DNA of 64,000 nucleotides from Sciurus carolinensis (GCF_902686445.1 NC_062229.1:4187503-4251502); one strand, 5' to 3'; counted from the first letter of the stretch, positions 42,001 to 55,172 are shown. The notes: generated by a model from the sequence alone, not told the origin. Numbers and translations: made by a program.

Positions 42001-45000
42001 AGGTCATTTTGTCCCACTTCCTCTTCTGCTAATGATTTTAGATCTCATGATGTTAACTTGTAATTTTAAACCATAGCAACAGACACTTATGATTGATGTA
42101 CTGACATGATATAAAAACCCCTACAACCCTTGGGTCAGTGCTGTTCTCCCAACAGTTGTTTTGGGCATTGTGTGAACGGTCAGCCAGCTGGCTAATAAAG
42201 ACTCTCAGATTTGGACTTCTCAGTGGTCTGTTCTTAAAATTGCACCCCATAACACTTCTTTGATTTTGGGATCAGGTTTCTATACACATCCAATAAATCA
42301 ATATTATAATTTGTTTTTCAAAAGGCTTATTATTACATGTGTGTTCTTTTGTGAGAATCTTGAAATCCCTCCCTATCTGTGCAATTCCCTGTCTGTACTT
42401 CTCCTCCTGTCTCCTTCTCTTCTTCCTCTGCTTTTCCTCTTTCTCCTCCTCCCCTTTTCTGATTCAGTTTCAGGTTCCTTGCTCTCTTCTCCTTTTTCCC
42501 CTTCTATCTCATGCTGCTATATCAAAGTGATATATAAGTTCAGAAGTACTGTGTGTGATGGGTTTAAGCATTTATGTGATTATGAATGGACCACCTAATT
42601 CTTTTCTTTTTTTAGTTCCCTATAGTTTTGCACATCTGTGGGCTCTTTTGACATACTCATGAGTGCATTTAATGTAATTTGCTTCATTTCCATCCCTGGT
42701 GCTGTCCCCTTCCCTTCTCTCTTCCCATGAAACCCTAGCTCTACCTATTTGTCTCCCTTCTGTTAATTTATTTTCAAAATTGGGACCACCTGATTCTTCA
42801 GTGACACATCTTTATCCAGTTTATCTGATGTCATCAGAGCTACCCTGGATTTACTTTGTTTGGCGTGTGCCCCTTCCCTCTTTGGGTCTTCTGCCACTTA
42901 AAAAAATTTTTTTTTGTTTTAATTCAACACAGTAATTTTACATTCATGGGGTGCAGTGTGGCATTTCGATGCATGTAGACAATGTGCAATGATCAGATCC
43001 TCAAAATTGATGCTTACATCAGCTCACTCATCCATCATTTCTTTGTCCTGTCACCTCGTCCCTGATAGCAATCTTCTCTCCTGGCCCTCCGACACCTGTC
43101 ACTTGCTCTGGTATCCACCGTTATCTTCTCTACCTAGATCAATGTTTTAGCTTTCACATGTGAGTTAGAACACATGGTATTTGTCTTTATGAGCCTGAGA
43201 TTTTTCAGTGAACCTCATGTCCCCCAGTTAAATCCACATTGTCACTAACAACAGCATCATATTCTTTTCTTAAGGTTGATTAATATTCCATTATTTACAT
43301 TTTTATTTTTTGGTTAATCTGTTGATGGACATCCAGGTGGCAGCCTAGGTGTGATGCATCCAGGGCAGCAGGACCCTGAACACAGCCAGGTCAACGTAAT
43401 AAGACGGTGTGTCCTACAGTGCAGTGGGTGAGCGGAGTTCACAACACCCATTATGTGTTTCCTGAATTCCTAAATGGAAGGAGCTGAAAGTTTCCAGGCA
43501 GAAAGTCATGCTAAGGAGGTGGAAACTTTAATTGCCCCAATTTACCTGTGTGTGTGTGTTTTTAAATATCATGGTAAGTCACTCACAAATATGTCCAATT
43601 AATACAGGTAAATCAAAGTTAAACAATTCAAATTGAAAAGGTTAAATACCCTGATCTTAACCCTGCATGCTGTGTGAATGCATAGAGCTATTAGAGTATA
43701 TCCCCAAAATCTGAACCATTAAAATAGTAATAGATTTAAAAGTTGCCAGAAGAGTTTATTTTTTTCATGATAGTGGCACAATTAACTTTAGTGTCTCCTG
43801 GCAATTTGAGAACCTGAGAACATCAGTGAAAATCATCCAGAATGATAAAGAGAGAACGTGGCTTTTCAGAAACCATGACTACTGGGGAGAATGCTCTGTG
43901 TTTGCATCTTCCCGTGTGAACTCACGGGGTGGGACTCACCTCTGCCCACCTGCACGTGCTCACACCGTAGCCATGGGCTTTGGCCACCAGAGCTACAGTG
44001 GTCTAAACAGGTGACGGTGGCACCAGAACATGTGGGCACATCAGCAGGACCGAGCAGAAAATGGAGCCCTGTCAGGGTGTGCTTCTGAACGCTCCCAGTG
44101 CTGTGGTTTGTGTTGAAAATGAGGAATGCAGAGTGAGCCCTTCACTGGCTCAGTTACAGCTGGTGGAAGTTAACCATTGCACAAGACAGAGCCCACCAAT
44201 TACTCATTTTGGAACCAAAATAAATTCCAGAAGTTCTAAGTTATTTCTGAAGACAAATAAGTTAATAGAATTGACTTGTCCTTTTTTAAAAAAAAAATTA
44301 TAGATTTTGGATTCTTGGTAAAACGAAACACCAAGACAGATGATCAGATTTTACTCCACCTAAAAGCTCACGGTCCTTTCCATCTGAAAGATGATGTACC
44401 CAAAATATTTTAAACAAACAACAACCTGGCAAAATATTTTTAGAATATCTGACAACTAGATGTTCCTGTTCCCCAACATATAAAATGTCCTTAAAAGTGA
44501 AAAGGTGTGTAATAATATAGCAAAATATAAAATGCAAGGTATCAAAGTATATTCTTTTGATGATGCATAAACATTTTATCAGTCTAACTATTAACGTGCA
44601 CGTGTAATCCATGACAAAGAATTTTCACACATGGGATTGGGGTGTAGTTTTAGGTATGTGTGGAGGAAGCAGGACTCCCAGCCTGGCACATGAAAGCACC
44701 CATCAGTGAGATTCTGCAGGGTGGTTTCACTGTCAGCAGGAAAAGACTAGAGTATGCAGAACCTCGACCCAGACATGGCACTTCTAAGACTCCATTTGCA
44801 TTAATCAGTGAGCAAAACTCTGTTAACAATATCCTATTATCTATCAAGGGTCTATTTACTATCTGCCTAATTATACCAACGTAAAAAGAGAAACCTATTC
44901 AAACACTAGAAACATAGCAAAATTCACATAGGGCAAAATTATGGGAACCTCACATTCTACGAAATTATGTAGGTATAAGAATCATGATGAGGATATTTGT

Positions 45001-47412
45001 GCCTGCAGAAACATTTATGATGCTTTTCAATGTAAGGAAAATAAATGACAGGGATCGAGATGACATAATCCCCCTTTAGAGTGCGTTTATATTTGCATAT
45101 GACTCTGAAGGGTATGATCAGGTTCATGATATAACTATTAAATTTAAGAGATGCATAAACTTCATGTGCCCCATGTTTCACTGAAAAAAAGTTAAAATAA
45201 TGTTTTGCTAAAGTGTTGTACAAAGATAAACATAATAATCTTTTAGAGTAGCACATTTTCCTGACCCTGGAGTTATTTCATCTTTACTCTTGGTTTTAGG
45301 AGAAACTTAAATATTCTCCTGGGCCCCTAATGTCCTGTGCCCAGTGGGTCAGTCAGCGGGGCATGAAGGTCATGTGATGGCAGGGAGCCTCCTTCAGGCA
45401 CAGATGGGGCTTCCAGGCTCAGGTCTGAGACAGCCACTTGCCCAGACTCACTGAGCTGGTGAGAGTGGAGAGCAGGGGACAGGGCAAGGTGGCCTGGCTT
45501 CCTCTCCTGTGGAGAGAGACCACGTCTCCCTCCAGACCCCAGGAGCCTGCCACTGCTCCCACATAAGGCACCACCTTGTCTCCTCTCACAGAGATTTGCT
45601 CCCCAAGTAAACTTGCTTCTTCCACAAACTCTTTTCAACTATTCCTCAGATTTTGGACTTGGGTGGTTTCCTTTGCAATGTCCATTTCAGAACAGGTCTG
45701 CTAGATGTCCTTACGACCTGATGACATCTGGAATATGAGCAGTTCCTCATCTTCCGCTGGTCTGAGGTGAGTCTGAAACCCTGACCTGCCTTTAGGAAAA
45801 CCACTGCTAGTTCTGTTTGGGCAGAATCCCATGGCACCTGCGTTTCCTCCTGGTCACTCTCTGCCTCTGATTCCCATTCCAGTCCTTGACTCTAGAGTCC
45901 CATTTGCACCTGGTGTCTTCTGAAGTGAGCTCAGTCTTTCTCCCCAACACAGACCCCCACTGCAGTGGCCCCTGTGTCTATGGCAATGCTTCCATGTGGT
46001 GGAAGATTCCTTACTATGTTTAAAAAGCACCCTATATAATGTTTCTTTAAAGGGTCCCAGAGATCCAGTCTAGACTTCCCTGACAACTGTCCCCAAATCT
46101 GGCAGACTTGACAAGAGCTGAGAAACAATCAGCAGCAGCAACCTTCAGAGTCAAAGTGTGTCCATAAACACGTCAATACCAGTATGCAAACACACCTTGG
46201 GAACTTACAGAAGGAAAAAACCAGGTGAACATGGGGAAAGCATTGTAGAATAAATGGAAAAGAAATGAAGACAGAACAAGCAGACCAACATCCAGACAGG
46301 AGAATAGGAGACAGGTACAGACATCTTCCAAAGTGGGAAAGAGGCCCCACTTCCTGACCTGCTGTGGCTGCTCCCAGCATGGGCAGCTACCACAGGCAAT
46401 GCTTGAATGCTTGTTACCCTGGCATCTGACAGGGGTGCAGCAATCGCTGATCAGTGGCTCCCCATTCTCGGTAGCATGAGCAGCCTGGTAGAGTTCCCTG
46501 AAATTCCGCCTTATCCATATTAGTTAGAACTTCTGCTGCTGACCTGACATGGATACTATTCAAAACCCAAGGGTGAGCATATTACAAATGAAACAGACTC
46601 AAATTGGAAGAAAGGGAAATCTCACAGATGACTCAGTTCTTATTCTTGGCCTGGCCTGCCACTCTGGGCGGCATAGAGCATGCCTGGAAAGCAGAAGACT
46701 TGGAGTTTTTCTGAAAGCATAGTTGGATGTCTGCAGGAAGAAGTCTGTACGTGCATCTGGGTGTAAAAATGGTGACTTCCCTGAAAGGACATTAAGAGTT
46801 CTTCATGTATTCAAGAATTGTATCAAACCCTTGACTGGGTTGGGAGAAAATTTTGCTGTAGCCTCTTAGTCCAGAACTCATGCCAGGGGCTTGGACCATT
46901 TCTAAGGAGCATTGCCTGAGTTTATGCAATGAGAGACCAGGCTGGAGGAGGGACAGATGGTGGAGTAAGGTGGAGGGCTTACAGCTCTGAAAGGGGAATG
47001 TAAATAGGAATAAACCCAGAACACCCTGCTCCCCATTGAAAGAAGAAAGAGTCAAGAGAAAGACACAAGTATAAGGAGGGACAGACAGGTCTGGGTGGGA
47101 GGGGAGGGCTGGGTGGAGGTGCTGATGTGGACCTCTACAGGTGCCCGGGTGTCATTCAGTCTCAGATCCCAGCAGCCGTTGAAGAAATGAGGAAAGCACT
47201 TACTGTGTGTGTATGACGTGCTTGCTGGGACCACTGCTTCTGCTCTCTAAGAGCAAAGTGTACAGGGGGAAGAAGCCAGCAACCACCACATCTCCATCCT
47301 CGTACACACTGGAGTTCATTCTATGAAAGCAGTCAGACTTGTTAAAGGAGCACGCCGGGAGGGGTGCCTGCAGGAGTAAGAGGACAAAGATCAAAGGGAC
47401 CATTGTAGACAT
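35105..47412 (-). CDS. Vomeronasal type-2 receptor (V2R, class C GPCR), complete six-exon gene
   Basis: Six exons, in transcript order 47412-47204, 40479-40188, 39822-39019, 38322-38095, 37383-37260 and 36054-35105, total 2,607 nt (868 residues plus stop) with continuous phase. Lengths 209/292/804/228/124/950 match the canonical V2R layout. The protein has a signal peptide, a Venus-flytrap ligand-binding domain (exons 1-4), a cysteine-rich NCD3G linker (exons 4-6), and a class C seven-helix domain ending in PKCYVILL. It would act as a pheromone/peptide receptor at the surface of basal vomeronasal neurons, usually Go-coupled (family knowledge). No stop or frameshift is seen. One anomaly: after the exon 2 CAG the sequence is TTGAGG, not GTGAGG. 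The exact V2R subfamily is not assigned. Confidence 0.9.
37260..37383 (-). CDS. V2R exon 5: cysteine-rich NCD3G linker
   Basis: The acceptor TTTTCCTAG and donor GTGAGT bound exactly 124 nt, the usual V2R exon 5 size. It encodes TPHSVCSESCDPGLRKSPQE then GKPACCFDCTPCPEDEISNQ. The CSE-S-CDPG and ACCFDCTPCP motifs are family hallmarks. Confidence 0.97.
37515..37872 (+). repeat. MaLR-type LTR (MLT/MST-like)
   Basis: TGCTATGGTTTGGATGT, GGTGGTGGGACCTTTAAGAG and GGAGGAAGTTAGGTTCTTGG, then the end TGGAAAACTGACTAACA, give the standard MaLR LTR order with TG...CA ends. It sits in the V2R intron between exons 5 and 4. Boundaries are within a few bases. Confidence 0.7.
38095..38322 (-). CDS. V2R exon 4: end of ligand-binding domain and start of linker
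   Basis: 228 nt, phase 0 to 0, between CTCTGTTTTAG and GTGGGT. It begins LQPFLRNIRFAIPAGDQVIL, continues DEKKKLEAEYDILNFWNFPE and ends WATGIRK. The LHPFL-x-N-I-x-F start and the YDILNFWNFPEG core are conserved in V2Rs. Confidence 0.96.
39019..39822 (-). CDS. V2R exon 3: core of the Venus-flytrap ligand-binding domain
   Basis: 804 nt (268 codons), phase 0 to 0, between TTCTCCCCCTCAG and GTAACG. It starts LTFGPFEPILSDPGQFPSLY and continues QMAPKDTSLALGMVSLMVHF and SWNWVGLVTSEDEKGIQFLS. It ends HSLQEMLLQHAE...AWQ. This is the ANF-receptor fold with the usual V2R motifs. No break is present. Confidence 0.97.
40188..40479 (-). CDS. V2R exon 2: N-terminal lobe of the ligand-binding domain
   Basis: The acceptor GTCCTCCACACAG completes a Gln codon and leads into FKPRNYQLVLALVFAIEEIN. 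It continues through RNVHLLPNVSLGFDLYNVL and ends GTLLQLYKFPQ. The length of 292 nt to the CAG is the family norm. The next six bases are TTGAGG, so the expected GT donor is lost. A GT six bases further (after TTG AGG) could add Leu-Arg in frame. Confidence 0.93.
41735..42254 (+). mobile_element. Probable solo LTR of an endogenous retrovirus
   Basis: An ATATAAAAACCCC TATA region (near 42110), an AATAAAG signal (42194) and an ending near CACCCCATAACA give LTR promoter architecture over about 520 bp. I could not find a clear target duplication, so edges and class are uncertain. It sits in the long V2R intron 1. Confidence 0.6.
42900..43360 (-). repeat. Old L1 3' end, antisense
   Basis: AATTCAACACAGTAATTTTA and GCATTTCGATGCATGTAGAC, then CACATGGTATTTGTC and CTGTTGATGGACATCCAGG, follow the reversed order of L1 3'UTR/ORF2 end. 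It is diverged. Confidence 0.55.
43361..47203. other. V2R intron 1, no gene recognised
   Basis: This is non-repetitive to AT-rich intronic DNA. V2R first introns are commonly several kb, so the 6.7-kb total length is ordinary. Open frames (for example near 45330-45640) are GC-driven and lack conservation signals. Confidence 0.45.
47204..47412 (-). CDS. V2R exon 1: start codon and signal peptide
   Basis: ATG at 47412 opens MSTMVPLIFVLLLLQAPLPA, a typical signal peptide. Mature sequence CSFNKSDCFHRMNSSVYEDG and DVVVAGFFPLYTLLLE follows. The canonical donor GTAAGT lies after two bases of a Gln codon, which exon 2 completes. 'GDVVVAGFFPLY' matches the V2R first strand. Confidence 0.95.
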
Positions 47413-48635
47413 GCCTGCGACGCCCAGGTCTGGGTGCAGGTGGAAGCTGAGGTGCCAGGCAGGTGTATGCTTATGTCACGTGTTTGTGAATGTGCTGTTG
47501 TTCAGCCTGGCCTCCTCCAGCCCCCTGGGTGAGCCTGGAACACCTTCTGCCTGGGGCTCTGCATCTGAGGTCTTGCATCCAGGTGAAAAACACAAGTGGG
47601 AAAATAAGTTTGAGGATCATCCTCTCCAGCCCCAGGTGCCATGATTTCATCCAGGACCACAGAGGGCAAAGCCCCAGGGATGAACTTCCCTTGAGCAGAT
47701 TTGGTTCCAAACCTGTGTCAAGAAACTGTTTGCATTTTGGATGATGGAAATGAACTGCATCAGAGAATGTCATGTCAGGTGCAAGGTGAAAGGCTCAGAA
47801 GGGCCTGTGCCCATCGGGACCCAGATAGCATCCTGGGGACAGCCATCCCTCCAAATTCCAAGATAGAGAGATTCAGCCTTACACACCCAGCCACAGGACT
47901 TTCCTTGAGTGATCCATGCAGTTCTGCATACCAATCCCACAGGCAGAAGCCCCTACAAGTGTGAAGTTCTCATGGTCTGAGAGAGCCAAAAATCATGCTG
48001 AATTCAGAAATTCCAACTCAGTACCAATGCAGCATGTGCCTTCTGAACCTTGACCTTCCTGATTACTGAAATCTTCTGTTTTCAGAATGCTGAATCTGTG
48101 GATCAATACACTGTCCTATCCTCCTCTACACCCACAGCATTGGATTCCCCCATCACTTCTGCTTTTCTGAGGATGTGGGACTGTGTGAGAAATCCTTCTC
48201 TCCCCATGCCCTAAAATATGAGGCAATTGCTGAAAAGCACCTCTTTATTTCCTACCTTCCAAAATACCGAGGCAAAGGTCACTTGGGAAAACCCCTATTG
48301 GCCCTGGAGCACAGGGGCTTTCTCAGCAACAACACTCTCTGAATGACATGCAGCAGTGGGTGCCAGAGCCCACAGGATGGACAACAGCAGTGTGACCACC
48401 ATGTAAGTTCTGGGTGGCTACTGGCCCTTCAGCTGAGCCAGGTAACACATGAGAGCAGACATGGATGAGAGGGGCGTCGTGGCTGGGGGGAAAGTGAGGC
48501 ACGCGGGGACTGTCCGCGCTTTCTTCCCAAAAACTAACACTGCTCTGAAAATAAAGACTACTATTTTAGAGAAAGACACACTTTCTAATCAAGTAGCCAC
48601 AGGTCACATCACGACTGAGCATTTGAAATACACCT
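47413..48635. other. 5' flank of the V2R gene
   Basis: This region upstream of the V2R start on the minus strand should hold its promoter and 5'UTR. I see no clear TATA box, CpG island or recognisable regulatory motif. Confidence 0.4.
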
Positions 48636-49135
48636 AGTCTTATGGCATTTGCTGTAAGTGGATGGAATTGGAGAACAGCATGCAAAGCAAATAAGCCAGT
48701 CTCAGAAAACCAAGGGTCAAATGTCTTCTCTCATATGAAGAAGCTAGACCAAAATAAGGGGGGAAAGGGGAAAGATCAGTGGAGCAGAGGAAGGAGGAAA
48801 GATGGGAAAAGGGAGGAACCATGGAATGAAACTGAGCAAGTTATGCTCTGTACATACATGGATGTACTACAGCGAATTTCACTTTTATGTGTGTATATAT
48901 AAAGCATGAATTTAAAACAATGATAAATGAACAGAAGGAAGACCCAAAGAGTAGAGGAAGGGTAGCAGGGAATGGGAGGAGGGGGAAGAACAGGGAAGCA
49001 CACTGGGGAATGAATTCAAGCAAATTATATCCATAGCATTGGAAGATTATGTGATAATCCATTGGAAGATATGTGATTATGTCAAGATTAACCCCAGTAT
49101 TGTGTATGACTATAATGTATCAATAAAAGCACAAA
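48636..49135 (+). repeat. L1 3' end fragment (sense)
   Basis: GGATGGAATTGGAGAACAGC, AAGCAAATAAGCCAGTCTCA, then TGTATGACTATAATGTATCA and AATAAAAGCACAAAAGG give an L1 3'UTR up to its polyadenylation signal. It is 5'-truncated and non-coding. Confidence 0.75.
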
Positions 49136-49296
49136 AGGAAATAGTCTAAAGAGAAGAATCATGAGCATCAAAATGAAGTTCAAAGATATTTTTATGGAAA
49201 AATTGAAAGTTTAGCACTTCAATTACAATTTTTATAACTGAATGTTATGAATCTAAAATTTTGGATATATTAGTTTACATAATCATAAAGATTAGA

Positions 49297-49634
49297 TGTA
49301 GTTTCTCTTGTGCTGGGGTAGCTCATACATGGGGTAAGGCCATGGTGTCAAGACCCAGACTCTGGGAGTTGAGTGGAAGCAGACTTGTGGCGAGCAGCCT
49401 GCAAACACGTTTATTGCGGGAACAGCTATACGTTTTACAGGTTTCTTGCCAAATCACAATGTGCCACGGGGGATTAGACAACCAGGTTCCTATATGGGTT
49501 CCCTTGGTAACACTGAGTCAATTTGGGGCAGTTGTGTACTTTCCTAGGTAGTCAGAGCAGAATGCTCCTCCCTGCACGTTTACACACCTGAGACGTTCAC
49601 TGCTGCCAGCCAAGAACTAGGATTTCTCCCAACA
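49297..49634 (-). repeat. ERV 3' LTR
   Basis: TGTAGTTTCTCTTG to GATTTCTCCCAACA. On the minus strand it keeps AATAAA (complement of TTTATT near 49409). It pairs with the LTR at 62482-62818 at roughly 10-13% divergence by eye, so the provirus is old. Confidence 0.88.
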
Positions 49635-52600
49635 TTTCCCCCATTTTTATTAATTCAGACAAGGGATTCCTTCAGGAGGATTTGATTGACCCTTGTGATT
49701 CTTTTGTTGAAAATGGACCACAAACATTTAAGAACTGCAAGTATTATAAGGAAGAGTATACACGCTAATCCTAATGTTACAGTAGAATTTAGCATATTAA
49801 GCAGATTCTATTTAAAGGTAATAACACAGATCTGTCCTGGGAGGGAGAAGGGAGCCATGGCTGATGTTCTAAAGTCCTAAGAAGTGAGTGCACCCTACAT
49901 CTTTTATAGGTTAATTCTCTTTTGTTCTCCAGTTCTCTCTCCACTTATCTCTCCTTCCTGCCTATGTGACTAGGCCTGGCTTTGCAGGTGAGATGCATAA
50001 AGTGAGAAGCAAATGGGCAGGGGAAGGGCCAAAGTGATTCAGCCAGGTAAGGGCCCAGGGGGCATTAATTAGAAGCTGCTTGTCTGCAGTCCTTGAAAAG
50101 GGCAGGTAAATCTGGTAATCAATGGGCTCTGCAGATCCTTGACATTCCATTCTCCCAGGGGAAGTCTCCAACGTTCAGAGGCAGATGGCTTTCATGGCCT
50201 CCATTTCCTCCATTTGACCTGATCCCCTATTTTTACACTAACTGCCTATCCCCAACTCTGGCTTCATTCCCCCCTTTTGCTTTAGGAACTCTTTACTGCT
50301 GTAAGGAAAAGGGGTGATGACCACTCTGGCTGCTTTAAAGTGGAAGGGGGCAGCATGGGGCAAGCAGTTTGGAGTTCCCTTTTAGAAATCAGGTCAATTG
50401 AGGGGTCCAGGTAGATGTCTAGTTGGGGAAGAGCAGATTGTAAAGTCATCTGGGGGTGGTTGCTTCTATGAGAGAGAAACAAAAAGATGTGAGTACTGAT
50501 ATAAGATTAATACAATATAAAGTTGCAGCATGTGGAACATGTCAGTGAATATCATGAAGATGACAGAAATCAATAATCTATCACCATGTGGTGGAAGAAT
50601 TGAGAAGTTGTTCCCATAACAAGGCCTAATAAAGGCTGGAGAGGACAAGGCCTTCATAAGGGAACCTTAACATTGTCCAAGTTATCAGGAATGTAAAAAC
50701 CACATTTAACTCTTAATGTCATTGATGTCCCCAGAAAATATAGCAAAGCTACTTAATGTCATCTGATTTTGTAAAATATCCTTTTATTGGTATAACCTGT
50801 GTTTAGTAGAGATTTCTATATTTCAGTTACTTAGGGCTAGACAATCATACTAGCAAACATAAATTAAACCAATCTTTGTAGCTTAGGAAGGTCTGTAGAC
50901 CTTAAACTGACTAAAAATTCCTGACTCTGGCAGTTTCTCTTGATAGTTATCAGGCACATATGCCTAAGAATCTCTCTTTTGTAGTTTCCAGTCTTTATTC
51001 TAGGGGGCAAACACAAGTGTATTTCTTAAATTACATTTAACTGTTATTTCTTTTAAATGCCCAAGAATGGCTATGTTTTGGTTTTAACTGTTTTTCTAGA
51101 TGTTTAAGATCAAGCTGGTCAAATTGACTTGTTCATGTCTTGTTAAGAGTCAGCTGAGTTCCCACAGGGGTCCCTCGTGGGGAACTTGAGAGCAGCTTCT
51201 TAGCTCCTTTAGTGCCATTTTCTAGGTAGGGTCTCCTTGATGAGATGGCTTCCCTTGGAAGTATCAGGGATGTCTCCCTTTTCCAATGACCCTCCTCTGC
51301 AGCAGGTGCACTGATTGGCTTTTCATCCACCAGTGGTCTCAGCAATCTCCCTGATCAGGAGGTCATGTGACCCAGAGTTGCAAAGCTCCTTAGAGAAGTC
51401 CTCTTGTTCCCTGGATTCAGGCTGACTCTGAGGGTAAGAGCCAAATACTGTTCTCTGTATTTAATCTCAGTTTCTAAATTTGATCTTAACCATTCAGTAA
51501 GCCAGTCTCACCAGTCATAAAGTAAGAGTACTGGGCTTTAACTTTTATGTCTATAACTTTACAGTTATTTACCCTTTTCTTTAAGTGGAGTCTGTATTAG
51601 TACTGGAAGTTAAAACTATATACTATGTTGTTCTGTACGAGATGGCGTATTATCACAAGTTACCTAGGTTGTGTGTTCTTGAAGCAGTACCTCTGCAAAA
51701 CTAACAGGTAACAGTTTTACAAAATGAAATTAGCAATAGTAAAAATATATTCATCTTGTATAATAGCTATCTTGAATTTTGGCTGGCTATATTATATCCC
51801 CTGTTTGAGATCATAGTAATCCCAAAACAAGAACCAATCCTTTGACTTTAACTTTAAAGAAGCAGAAGTCTGGCTTATTTTGGAGCCACTCTAACATGCA
51901 GTAAGGTGGGAGGCAGAGCCTTATCTCAGGTAAGGTGTGGCTCCTCATCTAATTCTGATGCTGATGTTTGACTTCCTTAGATATCATTTTAAGTTTACAT
52001 ATATTGTTTACTGAGTCTATATGAACATTAGTCAACACAATTTAACATTATATCCAAAACATGAATCAAAGAAAGGCTGAGAGAGCTCTTAACTTTCCTT
52101 TTATGTGGCAAAGTGGCAAAATGTTTTTTATGTTTCACGATATTAACCTTTAGACAAATCAGACTCTCACTAACTTTTAGAAATATATTTACATTTAAAA
52201 ATTTTTATCTCACTGTAAAAGTAACAAATTTTACATATAACCCACTGCTAACAGGTCCTGTAATAGAGCATTAAATGATAGAAACAAATTCCCAATAAAA
52301 TTTACTCTTTATAAATTTAAAATTAAAATTATAGACAAGTTTAATTTGGAGAATAGCAGCTTGATAAATTTCCTTCTTTAAAGATTTGTATACCTGAAAG
52401 AAATGAACACATTTAATATACAAATAATGATCATTTCAATTACCTTGATACCTTTATATGAACCAAATTTAGTTTTTAAAGAAAACTTTAGACTCTATAA
52501 CACAGTACAATACTCTAACAGTTGTTGTTTAACCATAATTGTATAAACCCCAATTTTTAAGACTAATTGTTCTAAAAAAGGAAGCATAACAGACATAATG

Positions 52601-53554
52601 TTAAGAGTAAATTAGTGTTTCTAAGAAATCCTTGTCATTTTAGCATATGGATTAAACTTTGGTTTATATCAGTACATTAGTATTTGACCTTAGAAAAAAC
52701 TTAAATAGCTTTAACTTATTGTCTCACATACATATAACCAATGTAGTTACACACAAACTTGTTGAAATTTGCCCTTTACTTACACACAGACTGTTAGCAT
52801 TTACTTAGACCCTCATGTGTACCACATAAACATTTTCTTACCCAGAAACATTTTGTTTTACACTAAATATATTTCCATATTTAGAACCTTTTATTTTATC
52901 TTTCCTATCTGTTAACCCCTGTTGGTAACATCTTGAAACAACTCTTATGAAACTTCTGAATTTAGATAAATTATTCCATTTTAACAAGATTAAATATTTT
53001 GTTGCTTATAGTACTCTAATTGAAACACAGTTGAAAAATTTGGAGCCCTTTTTATATAGAATTGTACCTGTTAGGACTCAACTCTTAGTTACCTTGTTTT
53101 TAGTGATGACATAAAGCAATTTTAAACCCTTTTTATTCACCAATCTACGAAAACACCAATAACATTTAAATATGTTAGCCCTTGGAATTTAAGGAGTTAA
53201 GAGTACTCGATGTTATTTAATAATTAGCATTTTAACTTTGCAAATTAATCAGATGTCCCTAACAAACACATTTGAGTAATCTTATATATGTTGTCTAATT
53301 TATTTATTGTACTGTAAAAATAAGATATCAGACAACTGTATTGAACAGTATCTGCCAGTTCTTTCCTGTTGAAGAAAAGTCCTAGAAACAATTGACATAT
53401 GACATTTTATAAACATCAACATTTTATCAGTTTGACTGCCTACAGACTTGTGAGTTAATTTTAAAGACATTTTACTTTTATTAGTTTACCTAATCTAAAT
53501 AAAAACTTTTAAAATCATGTGAATTAAAATTTTAACTTTTAACTTTTGATACCA
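49635..53554 (-). other. ERV 3' internal region, degenerate and AT-rich
   Basis: It begins with the polypurine tract beside the 3' LTR. Beyond it I find only short frames. From about 50700 the sequence is AT-rich with no recognisable pol or env motif. It may be a non-coding internal region of a defective element, or include older unrelated insertions. Confidence 0.5.
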
Positions 53555-53945
53555 TGAATGTGATTTTTTTTTTATTGTAAACAAATGGGATACATGTTGT
53601 TTCTCTGTTTGTACATGGCATAAAGGCATACCATTTGTGTAATCATAAATTTACATAGGGTAATGTTGTTTGATTCATTCTGTTATTTTTTCCCTTCCCC
53701 TAACACTCCCACCCCTCTTTTCCCTCTATACAGTACTTCTTTCCTCCATTATTACCCCCCTCCCTAACCCTAACACTAACCCCTCCCACCCCCCATTATG
53801 TGTCATCATCCACTTATTGGCGATATCATTCTTCCTTTGGTTTTTTGAGATTGGCTTATCTCACTTAGCATGATATTCTCCAGTTTCATCCATTTGCCTG
53901 CAAATGCCATTATTTTATCATTCTTTATGGCTGAGTAATATTCCA

Positions 53946-55172
53946 TTATATATATATATACCACAGTTTCTTTATCCATTCATCAATTGAAGGACATCTA
54001 GGTTGGTTCCACAATCTGGCTATTGTGAGCTGAGAAGCTATGAACATTGATGTGGCTGTATCTCTGTAATATGCTGATTTTAAGTCCTTTGGGTATAGGC
54101 CAAGGAGTGGGATAGTTGGGTCAAGTTTTCTAAGGAGTCTCCACACTGCTTTCCAGAGTGGCTGCACTAGTTTGCAGCCCCACCAGCAATGTATGAGTGT
54201 ACCTTTCTCCCCACATCCTCCCCAACACCTGTTTTTGCTTGTATTCTTGATAATCGCCATTCTAATTGGGGTGAGATGGAATCTTAGGGTGGTTTTGATT
54301 TGCATTTCTCTTATTACTAGAGATGTTGAACATTTTTCCATATGTTTGTTGATTGCTTGTACATCTTCTTCTGTGAAGTGTCTATTCATTTCCTTAGCCC
54401 ATTTGACGATTGGATTATTTGCATTCTTGGTGTAGAGTTTTTTGAGTTCTTTATAGATTCTGGAGATTATTGCTCTATCTGAAGTATGATTGGCAAAGAT
54501 TTTCTCCCACTCTGTAGGCTCTTTCTTCACATTGCTGATAGTTTCCTTTGCTGAGAGAAAGCTTTTTAGTTTGAATCTATCCCAGTTATTGATTCTTGCT
54601 TTTATTTCTTGTGTTATGGGAGTCCTGTTGAGGAAGTCTGGTCCTAAGCCGACATGTTGAAGCTCTGGACCTACTTTTTCTTCTATAAGATGCAAGGTCT
54701 CTGGTCTGATTCCGAGGTCCTTAATCCATTTTGAGTTTAGTTTCGTGCATGGTGAGAGATATGGGTTTAGTTTCATTCTGTTGCATATGGATTTCCAATT
54801 CTCCCAGCACCATTTGTTGAAGAGGCTATCTTTTCTCCATTGCATATTTTTGGCCCCTTTGTCCAGTATGAGAAAATTGTATTTATTTGGGTTTGTGTCC
54901 GTGTTCTCTATTCTGTACCATTGATCCACCTTTCTATTTTGGTACCAATACCATGCCGTTTTTGTTACTTTTGCTTTGTAGTAGATTTGAAGATCTGGTA
55001 TTGCAATACCCCCTGCTTCACTCTTTCTGCCAAGGATTGCTTTAGCTATTCTGAGTTTTTTATTCTTCCAGATGAATTTCATAATTGCTTGCTCTATTTC
55101 TGCAAGGTACATCATTGGGATTTTAATTGGAATTGCATTGAATTTGTACAGCACTTTTGGTAGTATGGCCAT
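53946..55172 (-). pseudogene. L1 ORF2 C-terminal remnant
   Basis: A 408-codon open block contains [20 protein letters not shown] and [20 protein letters not shown]. The Cys-rich [20 protein letters not shown], the L1 zinc-knuckle-like end, follows. It is the longest intact piece of ORF2 here but lacks its own start and is separated from the RT block by a break. Confidence 0.9.
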
